A DNA stretch of 64,000 nucleotides from Tetrahymena elliotti 4EA. Lineage: Eukaryota; Ciliophora; Oligohymenophorea; Hymenostomatida; Tetrahymenidae. Shown here one piece after another: positions 1 to 13,195 of the stretch. Where the stretch lies: contig JH720305.1 of the NCBI GenBank assembly GCA_000231825.2, positions 97,949-161,948 of the forward strand, given 5' to 3'. Within the stretch, counting starts at the first letter, position 1. Every line of letters begins with the position of its first letter. The notes under the pieces are model-generated. The model did no database searches. It was given only the letters and a program-made list of their open reading frames with translations, and had not been told where the DNA came from. Position numbers and translations under genes: made by a program.

Positions 1-773
1 TTAAAATTCCTCTTAAAGGTGTTTCTATTGGTGATCCTTTATTAGATCCCCAAAATTAACTATTCCTTCTTGGCCAATTTGGTATTGAAAATAATCTCAT
101 TTCTTACAATACTTACTTCAAAGTGAATAACATCCTTGTTAGAATGAGAAAACATTTTGCCTTAAATATGTACGAAGAAGCTGCAGATGATTATTCTGAG
201 GCTATGGATTATTTCATGGAAAATGCTTTTGTTCCTTTAGAAAATCCTTATAATTTCAAGATAGGTCCTTACCCTGATTAATTTGTTAAGTAATTCTGCC
301 AAGATTACATTCAAAACTTTGGTTTCGACTAAGATCATGTCTATGATAGTACTAGCCATAAAATTGGGTAATCTTTAAATCATGATGTATTTGTTCCAAA
401 CGGTATTCCTGCTCTTGTAAATATCTTAGAGTAGAAATTACCAGTTATCATTTACAATGGTAATAATGATATCTAAGTTCATACTCCAGGTATAACATAT
501 GCAGTAAACAACTTCTAATGGTTTGGAAAGGAAATATTCTCATCATTACCCATGGTTGGCCTTAATTTAACTGATGCATTTGGTAATCAAAAAACTATAG
601 GATCAATTAAATCATATGACACATTTACTTTTGCTCTTCTTGATGATGCAGGTCACTTAGCTCCCTTTGATTAACCTGTAAGCATTAATTATTTACTTGA
701 TAGTTTTGTAAATAAGACTTTAAATATCTAAGGAGACTTAAATAATTTTAAATAAACCATCATTTCTTATTGA
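1..773 (+). CDS. Serine carboxypeptidase (S10), C-terminal part
   Basis: The C-terminal ~256 codons of a peptidase family S10 serine carboxypeptidase; the 5' end with the catalytic Ser lies outside the window. Visible family signatures are a GVSIGDPLLDP block near nt 20-55 (the segment after the active-site Ser in S10 enzymes), the catalytic Asp in NGNNDIQV (Asp codon at 468) and the catalytic His in AGHLAPFDQP (His codon at 654). The frame contains many TAA/TAG codons, read as Gln, and stops at TGA 771-773. Family knowledge places such enzymes in the secretory, lysosomal or phagosomal pathway, removing C-terminal residues from peptides. No intron is needed in the visible part. Confidence 0.9.
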
Positions 774-1844
774 GGATATCTTTGTGAAAATTGATTTAAA
801 AAAGTTTATATAGTAGGTTAAATTAATTAAATAAATATTTGATAAAAAATATTTTTCCCTTTAAATTTTTTATTTGTCAAAATTTCTTCAAAAAATTAAA
901 AGCTCTTTATTTATTTTTATTACTTTATTAAAAATATTGGTTGGGTTGTTTTAAATTAGAAATAAATTTTAAAAAGAATTATCAAGTTAAATGAAAATCT
1001 AAAGAACCATCTTTGTTTATGAGCAATAAAAAATCTATATTTTATGCTATGTGTTTGTATTAATTAACTTATTCTTTAAAATAATCATTATTAAGTAAAA
1101 GGGTATTTATAGCTATTGAATTGAATAGAAGATGTTTTTAAACTCTAGACTAGACAACGAATTTAGTTTTATTAAATTATTAGTCTTTAAAAAATATCTT
1201 AATATCAATAAATTCATTAATCAGGAATACATTGGCATATGCTAGCAGTTCCTATAAAACAATTTTTATTTAGTAAAATATCTAGATTACGTTGATTTTA
1301 GAAAAGAGAACAAACCTATATTAAAAATCTATTTATATATTCCTGGAAAAAATGAATTTGACAAAATATTTGTTTGAGTTGTATTTATATTGATCCTAAA
1401 TATAACAAAGCTAATTGTTGATTTTCATTAAAGAATTTGACAAAATAGAATGCAAATAAGTTAATTTAGACTGAAAGAATATGAAATTATATTAGTATAT
1501 ACTTTGAAATGAATAAATTTATTTTATTTGAAAAGTGAGATAGAATATTTAAATAAATGATATAGATAAATTCAAAATAAATCGATAGAATAGTAGAGGG
1601 TCATTAAATTGATATATGTTCATAAGATAGATATGATAAGTATGCCTTATAGTATACTTAAACAATTTTCTGCTCAGACAAATAGCTTCTTTATTCAGTT
1701 TGATAAAATTTGGAATGATTTATGTGTTATTTAAAATTCTAATTGAAAGAGTTGATAATAATTTACTTCAAATAAAAACAAATCCACTAATAAGAAAAGA
1801 TATAAAAAGAAAACAAAAAGCAACAAAAATTTATAGTTGATAAA
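774..1844. other. Intergenic, no gene recognised
   Basis: AT-rich spacer between a 3' end and the next start codon. A 43-codon frame from about 991 carries no recognisable motif and is what a one-stop genetic code gives by chance. I see no tRNA or repeat of note. Confidence 0.6.
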
Positions 1845-2738
1845 ATGAATCCAAATAATTTTGATGATGTTAGCAGAATTTTTTCACCTTAGCCTAATTA
1901 GTAAGAAATTTCAAACTAGCTCTTAAACTCCGAATCTAAGAACGATGAATATGAAATTCTCTGTAATCCATAAGAGCTTTTCTAACTTTAAAAAGAATGT
2001 TAAGCCCAAACCGAAAAGTTAGAATAAGCTTAAAAGTGCATCTAAGAAAAAGAATCAATCAACATAGAACAAGAAAAAAGAATCAAGGAATTGACCGAAG
2101 AAAATAGCCAACTTTAGGAATAAGTCAAGTAACAACAAAAGAAGATTGATGATGGCGAATCCAATTTTGATTTAAAGAATGCTCAAATAAGTGGTCTTGA
2201 AAATGATATCTAAAAGTTACAAAATGAATTAAAAGATGTTAAGGATAAGTTAAGCTAATCAGAGAAAAATTGCATTTAATATACAGAAAAAGCTCAAAAC
2301 TATGAAGATGAATTAAAAAAGCTCAAATAATTGATTGACTCAACCAATAATTAAATCTAAGAATAAAATAAAGTTAACTAATCTTTGATCAGAAAGAACA
2401 ATGACATCGTTAGCTAACAATAAAGAAGAGAAGAAGAATAAAAAAAGAAAGAGTAAAACAAGTTAATGTTCTCTAGAATCGAATCTGTTAATAACATATT
2501 TGAATAAATTGAAACCTTAAAAAGTGAGCTTCTCACTTATGAAGAACTCTTTAAAAACTTAGATTTTCCCACTTTCTGGGATATCCTCTCAAGCAGAGTA
2601 AATGAAAAAGTTGATAAGCACAACGGAAGTAAGACTGAATTTAGATAAAATCAACTCAAATACGAAACCAAATAAATTTGTGAAGGCTTACAACAAGCAT
2701 TAAATGCTCAAAAAATAAACTTTAAATTTGAAGTTTGA
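1845..2738 (+). CDS. Coiled-coil protein, function unknown
   Basis: A single-exon 297-aa protein, ATG at 1845 and TGA at 2736. After about 60 residues of polar sequence (start MNPNNFDDVSRIFSP) the protein is a nearly continuous coiled coil rich in Gln, Glu, Lys and Leu to about residue 225. A less helical C-terminal part follows, with an aromatic patch (FPTFWDILSSR). There is no signal peptide or membrane segment. Many Gln codons are TAA/TAG. I do not recognise a family; a cytoskeletal or scaffold role would be inference from the coiled coil alone. Confidence 0.8.
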
Positions 2739-3890
2739 TGAAAATTGTAAAATAAAATTATAATCTTTAAACTCTATTTATATTTGTTGTACATTAATTA
2801 AAATTTAAATTAGGTTTTCCTACAAAAAAACAAAACAAACATCTATCCATGCATACTCATCCTTCTTTCATGTTTTTATTAAATATTCTAAAAAAAACCT
2901 TTTAATAGATTTAATCTAAAAAATTAATTAATTAATCATTCAAATTGAACATCTTTTAATTTATCTTAATCTAAAAGTATTACTTTTTAATAAAAGCCAA
3001 CTTGTCTATTATAAAAGTAATATCTTCTTTTTAATTCCTACCAAATTTTTATCATCTATTAAAATCTTTAATTTTCAAATATTATTTTTACTTGCTCCAA
3101 TAAATAGAATAATTTTAGTAAAAATTTTACTAGAATATTTTTAGTTTGATTTTAATCATTAAAAGGAGAAATCAGATTAAAAGATTTTGAAAAAAATTAA
3201 GGATAAATTAAATTAAAAATATTTAGTTTGAGCATTTTATTTGTTTGATACAGAATGAAAAAATATTTGATAAAAAAATACATCTTTTTTGAGAATAAAC
3301 ATAAATGAAGAACAAGCAAACAAAATTATTAGAAATAGGATTTGGCTTATAAAAGATTAATTTTCTTGAAGAAATTAAAGAATTAATTTATCAAAGATTG
3401 ATTACAATTAAAATTTTTCAGTTTTAAATTGTAATGAAAACCCCATGTTTAAAATTTTAATAAAAAAGAAACATTCAAAATATTTATTAAAATAAAAAAA
3501 ATTAATAAATCCCTTACTTTTCATTTAAATAGTGGTATTGTTGATTATAAAAATTCTATAAAATTTATTAAACTATGGAAATTATATACCTCAATCATGG
3601 GACTGAAACTTTTGCCCAATAAAGAGAGATTATACTGTATATGAAGAATCATAGCATTTTATGATTTATTTGAGATGAAATAGAGATAAACTACTAATAA
3701 AATTAAAATTAAATTCTTTAACTAAATTTATTTTAGTTTTAAAACCTCCTCTAACAAAGAAAATGTTTCAGATACGAGAAGGAAAAAAAACATATTTCTC
3801 TTTTTTTTGTAAAAATTAATTTAAGTAATTAGTAATTTTATTTTCTTTTTATAATTAATACAAATAAAAAAAACTAATAATTACAAAATA
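2739..3890. other. Intergenic and 5' region of the first cysteine-rich gene
   Basis: AT-rich, no gene recognised. Its right end holds the shared upstream element annotated at 3777-3808, about 80 bp before the start codon. Confidence 0.6.
3777..3808 (+). promoter_or_regulatory. Conserved upstream element, copy A
   Basis: A purine block AGAAGGAAAAAAAA followed by CATATTTCTC and a T tract. The same block lies upstream of the other two family members (10117 and 15040). In copies B and C it is followed by GAAGGAACAAAC, which copy A lacks. Position and conservation suggest promoter or 5' UTR sequence; no function is demonstrated. Confidence 0.5.
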
Positions 3891-6800
3891 ATGAAAATAA
3901 TGAGTAAGATAAAAAAAATTTTCATTTTGTTAGCAATATTTACATTTGTTTCCATTTTAGCTAAATAATGTGAATAAAAAATTTTTGATGACAATCTTGC
4001 AATCTACCAATGCTAAAATTGTGGATTAGTTTCAGAAGCTTTAAATTGCTACTAAACGTGTTTGGAATCTGAGTAATAATTGTATTACTCTGGAGTTCTT
4101 AATAAATGTGTACTTTATTAAGGTGAAGGATAAATTTTAAGTGATAGTGAAATTTATTGCGTAGATGGTTTTACAAGAGATTTGACCTCAAAAAAATGCA
4201 CACAAAAATTGACTTGTCCTGAAGGTATGTTTAACTAAGATCTTAATTTAATTTTATGCCTTAATTGCTACTTAGTCTCAGATATTAAATATTGTAATCC
4301 AAATCAAATTCAGAAACTTTGTAAATATATGTAATACTATTCAGGTAATTATTGTTTCCATAATTGTGGAAATGGATTAATAATTTCAAGTATTGCTGAT
4401 TTTGATTGCTAAAATGGTGGCTAAAATTGCATTAAAGGATTTAAATGGAATTCTTTGTAAAAAAAATGCATAAAGTGTAATGAAGTTCTGATTAATGAAT
4501 ATTTTAAAATTTATTAATGTAGAAATTGTTCTTATGTTTCAGATTTAGCTTTATGTAATAATAATTGCTATCCAGATTAATACTTTTCAAAGGAAAATTA
4601 GAATTGTATAAATACAAATTTAGATGAATTATAAAGAGGTATTGCGGGAGGTGATTGTGTTGATGGATTTCATTAAAATTAATTTATTTAATGTGAAAAA
4701 AATTGTAATTAAGCTCTCATAGACCCCAATTTCAATCTCTATTAATGTGAAAATTGTAGCTTAACCTAGGAATAAAACAAAAATAATTGCTCAAAGTAAT
4801 GCTTAAAGTCTCAAATTTATTTATCAAGCAGTGATAACTGTTTCAATTATTGTGGGTATGGTTTAGTAGCATCACAAATAGTTTATTGCGAATCCTCAAG
4901 CTTTTGTATCGATGGCTATTTATGGAATAGTTCTGAATAGAAATGCATAAAATGCAATAATAATATTTTTGATATTAATTTTGATTTATATGTAACATAA
5001 AGCTGTGAACTATATTCAAAAGGAGAAGAAATAAATATTATATGTGGTCATTCTTACTACAGAATGGTTCAAATGAAAAATAAAAAATGTATGAAATATT
5101 GTAGAAATGGATTAGTTGCAGAATAAAACTAAGATTGTTTATCTTCAACTATTTGTGTTTCAGGTTTTTCATATAATTATTAAACTAATAGGTGTGAAAA
5201 GTGTTAGAAATCCCTTATTAGTTCAATATATAGTATCTATTAATGTCAAAACTGCGGATTGACTTCTTATTTTTAGTACTGCTAATGTCTCACTTCTTAA
5301 TACTTTAGTTATAAACTTGCATAATGTACTTATTATTGTGATAAAGGAATCATAGCTCTAAATAAGAACTAATGCAATTCAAGTTAAGAGTGTGTAGATG
5401 GATTCAAATATAATTTATAAACTTAAATTTGTGAAAAGATAGCTTGTAATGAATCTGTTTTTGATTCAAATCTCAACTTATATAAATGCTAAAATTGTAG
5501 TTTAGTTACCAATTTAGAGCATTGTAAATTAAATGAAAATTTATGTTAAGATCTTTAATATTTCAATTTTTAATCATAAACGTGTAAACCATATTGTAAA
5601 AATGGAATTATATCATTAGATAGCTGCTCATTAGAGAGTTTAGAATAGTTTGATTGTATAGATGGATTCAAATTAAATAATGAAAAGAATAGATGCCTAA
5701 AAATCTGTTTATCAGATAATTTTGATAATAATCTCACTAATTGTGAAAATTGCGATTTAGTTTCCACAACATAACCCACTTATTGTGGTCAATGTAAAAG
5801 TAATGAATTTTATTCTTCCAATTTAAATTAGTGTATGACTTACTGTGGAAAAGGAATAATTGCAAAAGATAACTCTATCTGTCCATTATCAAATACTTGT
5901 ATAGATAATTACTAATGGAATTCATCAACTTAAAAATGTTAGATTTGTACTGAACATCTTATTGATTCATATCTAAACTTAATTTAGTGTAAAAATTGTA
6001 GTATTACTTCATAGAATAGTCCTTGTTCTAATCTTTGCAGAAAATCTGAGTATTATTCTTAAAAAAAAAATGGCTAATGCATGCTATTATGTGGAAGTGA
6101 TGGATCTATTTCAGAAAATTAAACAAGTTGTGGAATATCTAATTAGTGTGTAGATGGATTTATGTGGGATAAAATTATTAATAAATGTAAAAAATAATGT
6201 AACCAAGTTATTGTAAATACGGCATTTATTATTTATCAATGCTCTAATTGCATATTAACATCTGATACTCAACTTTGCTCTAATACTTGCTCAAATTCCG
6301 AATACTTCTCCTAGTTACTTAATAAATGCATGAAGATGTGTTCAGATGGAAAGGTTGCTGAAACCTAGGAATTGTGTAAAAACTCCAATTACTGTGTAGA
6401 TGGATTTTAATGGAATTTTTCGACTAAAGGATGTGAATATTAGCATACTTGTACTTAAGGGACAATAGATCCCATCCTAAAGATTTATCAATGCTCTAAT
6501 TGTAGTTTGGTTACAAATTATGATTTTTGCAATAACAAATGTTTAATTTCTCAGTTTTATTCTTCCAATTTAAATTAGTGTATGATTTACTGTGGAAATG
6601 GAAGGATTTCAATAGATTCATCAACCTGTCCATAATCTAATATTTGTATCGATAATTGCTAATGGAATTCATCAACTGAAAAATGTGAAAAAGATATTTG
6701 TAATTATAGTGTTATTAATACCTTTCTAAACTTAATTTAGTGTGAAAATTGTAGTATTACATCTTTTAATGCTCCTTGCATTAATCCTTGTAAGAAATCT

Positions 6801-8144
6801 GAGTATTATTCTCAAACAAAAAGCTAATGTATGGTGCTATGTGGAAGTGATGGCTTAATTTCAGAAAATTAAGCAGACTGTGCAATATCTAATTGGTGTG
6901 TAGATGGATTTATGTGGGATAATTCAGTTAATAAATGTAAAAAATAATTCTCCTGTAACCAAGTTATTGTTAATTCAACATTAAATATTTATCAATGCTC
7001 AAATTGTATTTTAGTAACTAATACTCAGCTTTGCTCTAATAATTGCTCAAATTCTAGCTATTTCTCCTAGTTACTTAATAAATGCATGAAGATGTGCTTA
7101 AATGGAAAGATTGCTGAAACCTAAGAATTGTGTGAAAATTCCAATTACTGTGTAGACGGATTTACTTGGAATAATTCTGTTAATAAATGTGAAAGATAAC
7201 AAACTTGTAAACAAGTTATTATTAATTCAACTTTTAATATTTACTAATGCTCAAATTGCATATTAGTAACTGACACTCAACTTTGCTCTAATACTTGCTT
7301 GATTTCTGACTACTTCTCCTAGTTACTGAATAAGTGCATGAAGATGTGTTCAGATGGAAAAGTTGCTGAAACCTAGGAATTGTGTGAAAACTCCAATCAC
7401 TGTGTTGATGGATTTTAATGGAATTCTTTGACTAAAAGTTGTGAATATTAAAATAATTGTAATTTATTTATTGTAGATCCTATTCTAAAGATTTATCAAT
7501 GCTCTAATTGTAGTTTGGTTACAAATTATGATTTTTGTAATAACAAATATTTAATTTCTCAATTTTATTCTTCCAATTTAAATTAGTGTATGATTTACTG
7601 TGGAAATGGAATAATTGCAAAAGATACCTCTAGCTGTAATAAATCTAATACCTGCATAGATGGAGTCACTTATACTGAACCTGGAAAGTGTAAACAACAT
7701 ACTCAATCTGAAGGTTAAAGTAATTAAAATATTTAGCAAAACCAAAATAAAGATGACTAAAGTTAAAATATCAATTTTATCTTAATAGGTTCTCTTGCTA
7801 TTTTTATAATCTCAATTATTTCTTTTCTTGTTTATAAAGTTTCTAAACGTTTTTAATCAGTCTTTAAAACCTAATAATCTTAGCAAGAGAAGACAGAAGA
7901 GTTATTTGACTAAATAAAAGAAACATTTTAAGATATAAAATCTTTACATGAAAAAATAGATAAAAATAATTAACATGAAATAAAATCCAAAGAAATCTTT
8001 GTTAATTTGAAAAGTAAATCTTAAGTTCTCATAGATTAACCTATTGAGGAAATGACATTGTATCAAATAGAATAAAATTATGATAACATAAATTAATAGC
8101 AGGTTTAATAAAATCTTGACTTAGAAATTTAAGAAAGTAAATGA
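3891..8144 (+). CDS. Large cysteine-rich type I membrane protein (family member A)
   Basis: A 1417-aa single-exon protein. A hydrophobic N terminus (from IFILLAIFTFVSILA) is a likely signal peptide. The ectodomain of about 1270 residues is built from irregular repeats with CxxC pairs, typically YQCxNCxLV, then CxxxC, then YCGNG, then CVDGF. One transmembrane segment (INFILIGSLAIFIISIISF) lies near residue 1300, and a Gln/Lys/Glu-rich tail of about 110 residues follows. Comparable Tetrahymena proteins are often labelled 'zinc finger, LSD1 subclass', but signal peptide plus TM argue for a disulfide-rich surface or secretory protein. Several blocks in the second half are near-identical at DNA level. 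The frame is unbroken from 3891 to TGA 8142. Confidence 0.88.
5805..7680 (+). repeat. Near-identical tandem blocks inside the cysteine-rich gene A
   Basis: The coding block beginning with TATTCTTCCAATTTAAATTA recurs at about 5811, 6557 and 7567. The block around GTAGATGGATTTATGTGGGA recurs at about 6152 and 6900, with a related stretch at about 7150. Copies are spaced about 746 and 1010 bp and differ by few bases. This fits recent unequal crossing-over or gene conversion. One repeat at about 7550 has Tyr where the equivalent at about 6540 has Cys. Confidence 0.75.
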
Positions 8145-10116
8145 ACTATTTAATAAATAATTTATATCAAATTAATGAAATGTTTGTGACATTTTAGGTT
8201 TTTATTTTTTCTATTTATGAAGCTATTTTTATTTTAAAATGTAATTTTTTTGGTAAGATTTTATAATTAAAAATTTTTTTAAACAAATTTTATTTTATTC
8301 TTCTTTAAATTCTATTATTAACAGGATACTCTGTAAATTCTCAAATCTTCTAAATTTTAAAAACAAAAATAAAAAAATATAAACAGTTTTAAAATTTTTT
8401 TATTTTTCTTAAATTTTAATCAACCAAAATAAATATCTTTATGCTTAAAATACATTATTTATTAAACGATTTTTTAATTTTTAGTTTTTGTAAGCTATTA
8501 AGTAGATTATCAAAATGATAAATTGTGCAGTTTTGTAGTAAATAACAGCTATGCAACAAGAAGTACAAGCCCTGTGTGGAATTTTTTTCAGAGTTTGAGA
8601 AGTGAGATAAAAGATAATACAGTATGTTATGAATGCAGTTTTTAAAGATAGAATAAATTTTAAGAAAATTTTACCTCATTCATATACTAGAGTTTCCAAA
8701 AAAAAATTTTATCTTTCTACATTTCCGTTTTTCTTAAGCAAGATTTATTTCAATTGAGAGAAAGATCTTTATTAACAAATAAATATCTTGATTTGCTGAT
8801 ATATGCGTCTAAAAAGGAATTATCATTCTTATTGCTTTATGTTGTAGAATAATGAGATCATTTATGATTGATTTATTGATTTAAAATCATGATATTATTT
8901 ATTTAATTTACTATTAATCTAATTTAAAGTTAAAACATAAATTTTTTATACCATAGTACACCAATGACTAAGAGAAAATTTAATCAGTTACCTAAATATG
9001 GTTTTTAAAAAAATTATTTTACCATAAATTACCAAACATGAAAATTCATCATTGATACCATAATTTTTTAGATATATTCAAATTTTTCCACTTCTAAGTT
9101 TTCTTAAAGATTTAATTCCTCAATTAAACAATCAAAATATCAAAGCAATTTTTTGAAGTTTTTATTTTTTTCTACTTTCACTATTCTCTAATGCAGTTTA
9201 TTCATTTTTATTTTATCTTTTTTAAATAATAGTTTAAAAGCTTTAATGTTTTAATCTTTTTGTTTTTTCTTTTGATTCAAACAATTATTTTAGATTTTCG
9301 GTTAGAATACTTTATTTTCTTAATTATATTGATATTTTTTAGCATCTGTAAACAAGTACTAAAAATTCATCATTATTGTTAAAGAAACAGTATTATATTA
9401 TGTAAAAAGTGATTGAAGCACTAATAATGAATTTAAAAATCCACAATCTTTCCTAATTTCTTACTATTTTGAGCAGAGTCAAATAATATTATTAAAATTT
9501 GTAGTATTATTTGAGTTAAATTCTAAAATAATTTTGATAACTTTCATGATATCTTCACTAGTCATACAATCAAATTCAAAAATTTTTTTAAATGAATATT
9601 CTTCGCTTTAAATTATTAATTGATAAAAGTTAAATCCAAAATAATAAGCTTTTAATTCTAATTTTATTTCCAATGATCAAATAAAAATTAGTATTAATTA
9701 ACACTTAAATTTTTATCAATAAATTCTCATTTAATGAATTTAATACAATTGTTAGATATAAGATTTTACTGTCTTCTGAGATGGATTTTTACATGGATCA
9801 ATTTACATAAGCTTTTACACAAAAATCACACCTTATTTTCCTTTGATTACTTTTTTTTTATATTTATATTTTTGGCGAATTTAATTTATAGAAGGATATA
9901 CCTATTTTCATGAAGAATCATAAAAATCCATATTATAAAATATCTCTTATGAAAAAAAATTTTTATTTAACAACCATTCATAGCTCTTTCTGATATTTTT
10001 AATTTCTTAAAATTCTGATCTGAAGACAATGAGAAATAGTATTATAAAAATTAACCAAATTTATTTAAGTTTTCCAATCTGATCTAAGAAACAAAATATT
10101 TCAGATTAATTAATGT
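8145..10116. other. Intergenic, no gene recognised
   Basis: About 2 kb of AT-rich DNA with no convincing coding frame on either strand. From about 10050 the sequence matches the upstream region of family member C (from about 14975), so the duplicated segment begins here. Confidence 0.6.
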
Positions 10117-10157
10117 AGAAGGAAAAAACATATTTCTCTTTTTTTGAAGGAACAAAC
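10117..10157 (+). promoter_or_regulatory. Conserved upstream element, copy B, abutting mid-gene sequence
   Basis: Same element as upstream of members A and C: AGAAGGAAAAAA, CATATTTCTC, a T tract, then GAAGGAACAAAC. Here it ends only 13 bp before the ATG of the coding frame, instead of about 75-80 bp, because sequence homologous to the middle of gene C follows at once. Confidence 0.55.
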
Positions 10158-10170
10158 ATAGAGTAAATGC

Positions 10171-12231
10171 ATGTATTATTGTGGAAATGGTTTAATTATA
10201 GAGGATAAAGCATATTGCGAATCTGCTATTACTTGTATTGATGGCTATTTATGGGATAGTTCCAAATAGGAATGTAGAAAATGTGATAATAATATTTTTG
10301 ATATTAATTTTGATTTGATTGCAAGCTCCTTCTGTGAGCTTTATTCAAAAGGAGACTAACTAAATTTTAGCTGTGGATATTCTAGCTACTTAAGCATTGA
10401 GATGAAAAATGCAAAATGTATGAGTTATTGTGATAATGGATTAGTTGCAGAATAAAACTAAAATTGTTCATTATCAACTCTTTGTGTTAAAGGTTTTTTA
10501 TTTAATGATTCTACTAAAAAGTGTGAAAAATGTTAGAAAATGATTATAGATTTTAAATATAATATTTACTAATGTGAGAGTTGTGCATTAACTTCTAATT
10601 TGCAGTATTGCTAATGCGGCAAAACTTAATATTTTAGTTATAGGTTTGCATAATGTACTTATTATTGTGATAAAGGAATCATAGCTCTAAATATGGACTG
10701 CTCTTCAAGTTAAGAATGCGTTGATGGATTCAAATATAATTTATAAACTTAAATTTGTGAAAAGATAATTTGCAGTGAATCTAATTTTGACTCAAATCTC
10801 AACTTATATAAATGCAAAAATTGTAGTTTAGTTACCAATTTAGAGCACTGTAAATTAAATGAAAATGTATGTTCAGATCTTTAATATTTTTCTTTTTAAT
10901 CATTAACTTGTAAGAGATATTGTTTGAATGGAATTACATCAAAGGAAAGCTGCTCAGCTAAACATTAATTTTAATTTGATTGCATAGATGGATTGAAAAT
11001 GAATAGAGCAATGAATAATTGCACACAAACTTGTTTACCTGATAATTTTGCTTAAACATATCTCTTAACTTGTGAATTTTGTGATTTTGCTTCAAGATAA
11101 TCAGCTGATTGTGGTAAATGTATTAAAAATTTATTTTATTCTTCCAATTTAAATTAGTGTATGGCTTACTGTGGTAATGGAATAATTGCAAAAGTTGCTT
11201 CTACTTGTTCTTAATCTAATACTTGTGTTGATAATTTTGTATGGAATTCATCAAAATAAATATGTGAACAATTAATTTGTAGTGAAGGTATTTTTGATAG
11301 CGACCTAAAATTAATTCAATGTGAAAATTGTAGTATTACTTCGAATATTGGTACTTGCTATAATCCCTGTGGTAAATCTACATATTTTTCTAATAAATAA
11401 AGAAAGTGCATGGTTTTATGTGGAACTAGTGGTGTAATTTCAGAAGATTCTGCAAATTGTGCAGTATCTAATACATGTGTAGATGGATTTTAATGGAATT
11501 ATTTGACTGAAAAATGTGAGTAGTAACATACTTGTAATTTAGAAGTTTTAGATCCTAATCTAAGTATTTTTCAATGCCCTAATTGCAGTTTAGTAACAAA
11601 TACTTTGCTTTGTAATAATCATTGTTAAGCTTCTCAATTTAACTCTTTAAATGAATCGTGTATGACTTACTGCGGTAATGGAATAATTGCAAAAGATATG
11701 TCTCACTGTGCAGAATCGAATATCTGCATAGATGATCGTATTGAATGCAATAAATTTTCACAAACTAAAAGTGAAAGTTAATCAGAAACTAAAAGTGCAA
11801 GTTAGCAAAACCTAAATAACGACTAAAGTTAATTAATCATTTATGTCTTAATAGCTTCACTTGCTATTTTACTAATCTTTGTTATCCCTATTTTTGTTTG
11901 CTGTACTATCAAACGCTTCAAGTCAGCCTTTAAAATCTAGTAATTTTAATTAGATAATACATAAAAATAGTTTGACTAAATGAAAGGAAAAATTGAGGAA
12001 GAAAAGTAGGCTTTTCATTAAAAATAAGAAGCAAAAGAGTAAATTGGAATCTAATCCAAAGAAATAATGCCTAATTTTAATTAGAAAAGTAAATCTAAAG
12101 ATTTGGAAGACTAACCAATTGAGGAATAAACTATGTTTAAATATAAATAAAATGATTATAATTAAGATTATTAAACCTCTTAATAGCAGTTTTAATCAAA
12201 CCCTATATTAGAAAATCAAGAAAGCTAATGA
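10171..12231 (+). CDS. 5'-truncated cysteine-rich membrane protein (member B)
   Basis: A 686-aa frame from ATG 10171 to TGA 12229. It begins in the middle of a cysteine repeat (MYYCGNGLII) that aligns with member C at about 16092, so the signal peptide and first ~310 residues present in C are missing. The rest is intact: CxxC repeats, a TM segment (IIYVLIASLAILLIFVIPIF) near residue 560, and a Gln/Glu-rich cytoplasmic tail like that of C. The frame stays open upstream of the ATG, but no signal peptide or alternative exon was found. It is either a pseudogene with an undamaged frame, a leaderless protein, or a gene whose first exon I failed to find. Confidence 0.75.
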
Positions 12232-12737
12232 ATGAATTATTTAATATCTAATTAAAGAAGATGGATTCAATTCTTTGTGATATTTTTAGGTTTTTTATTT
12301 TTTCTAATTGTTATTTTTAACAATAATAATTCATATAAATTCTTTTGTAAAGATTTTTGTTGAAGTTTTTTTAAAAAAAAATTTATATGATTCATCTTTA
12401 AATTCTAACATAAAACTGAAGAGTAACAAAATATTTTATAAATTTAAGATTTCTTCTTTTACTTGAATAATAGAGTTTTTTAATTCTTAAACAAAAAATT
12501 AAAACTTTAATTGTTTTTATGTTTTAATAAAATTTTATTCGATCTCTTTCGTTTTTTAAACGAAACTATGAAAATTATTTATTATTATAAATAAAAAAAA
12601 TCAATTACAAAATAAAAATTATTTTTAGTAATTTTAAATGAAAAATACGATCTCTTTTTGGATTAATTAATAAAAAACTAATTCACTCTTTATTTCTCTT
12701 TGTTTGGGTTAAATTCAAACTATTTTTAAGTGTTTAT
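12232..12737. repeat. Segmental duplication, 3' flank of member B
   Basis: The 3' flank of member B (from about 12241) closely matches the 3' flank of member C (from about 17655), including the stretch with AGAAGATGGATTCAATT. No gene. An inverted repeat TTTCGTTT...AAACGAAA lies at about 12547-12566; its role is unknown. Confidence 0.7.
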
Positions 12738-13195
12738 TCAATTAAAAGTACTTTATACAGCAATTCCTAATTTTCTCCTATGAGTAAAAGATATCAAAGT
12801 ATGAGAAGGGGAGTATTAATAATTTCTACGACTCTATTCTATCATTTCATTCTATTCTAAATTTGAAGTTTACAAATCTTCAATCTAAGATTTTTAATTT
12901 TCGTTTTGGTCATATTAATCTTTTTAGGCTTGTATCTTCTTAGATCTGTCTACTATAGTAACTAAATAATGGTTTAGAATATTTTCTGTTTTGAGGTTTT
13001 CTTCTTATTTTTAATTAATATTAATAACATCTTTATTCAATTAATGATCTTGTGATCCTTACTCTAAATCTTTTTAATTATTTTCTTAGTTATTTAATTT
13101 GACTTTGATTGTTAAATTCTTAAAAATTTATTTTAATCATTTGTTAATCAAGAAGATTTCTTTTTTCCTTTTATTTTTATAATTAAAAGAATAAA
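12738..13195 (-). pseudogene. 3' relic of the multi-span membrane protein gene
   Basis: On the minus strand this segment matches the last ~170 codons and the stop of the intact gene at 18424-19962, ending at TGA 12740-12738. Homology stops near 13195 in mid-coding sequence, so membrane spans and start are missing. About 90 nt present at about 18779-18868 are absent internally. The reading frame near the stop is still similar. Interpreted as a truncated copy carried along when the neighbouring cysteine-rich gene was duplicated. Confidence 0.75.

Noticed and set aside
935..955. GGTTGGGTTG, similar to a telomere repeat
   Set aside because: Only one or two partial units inside AT-rich spacer; no chromosome-breakage motif nearby, and coding sequence continues on both sides.
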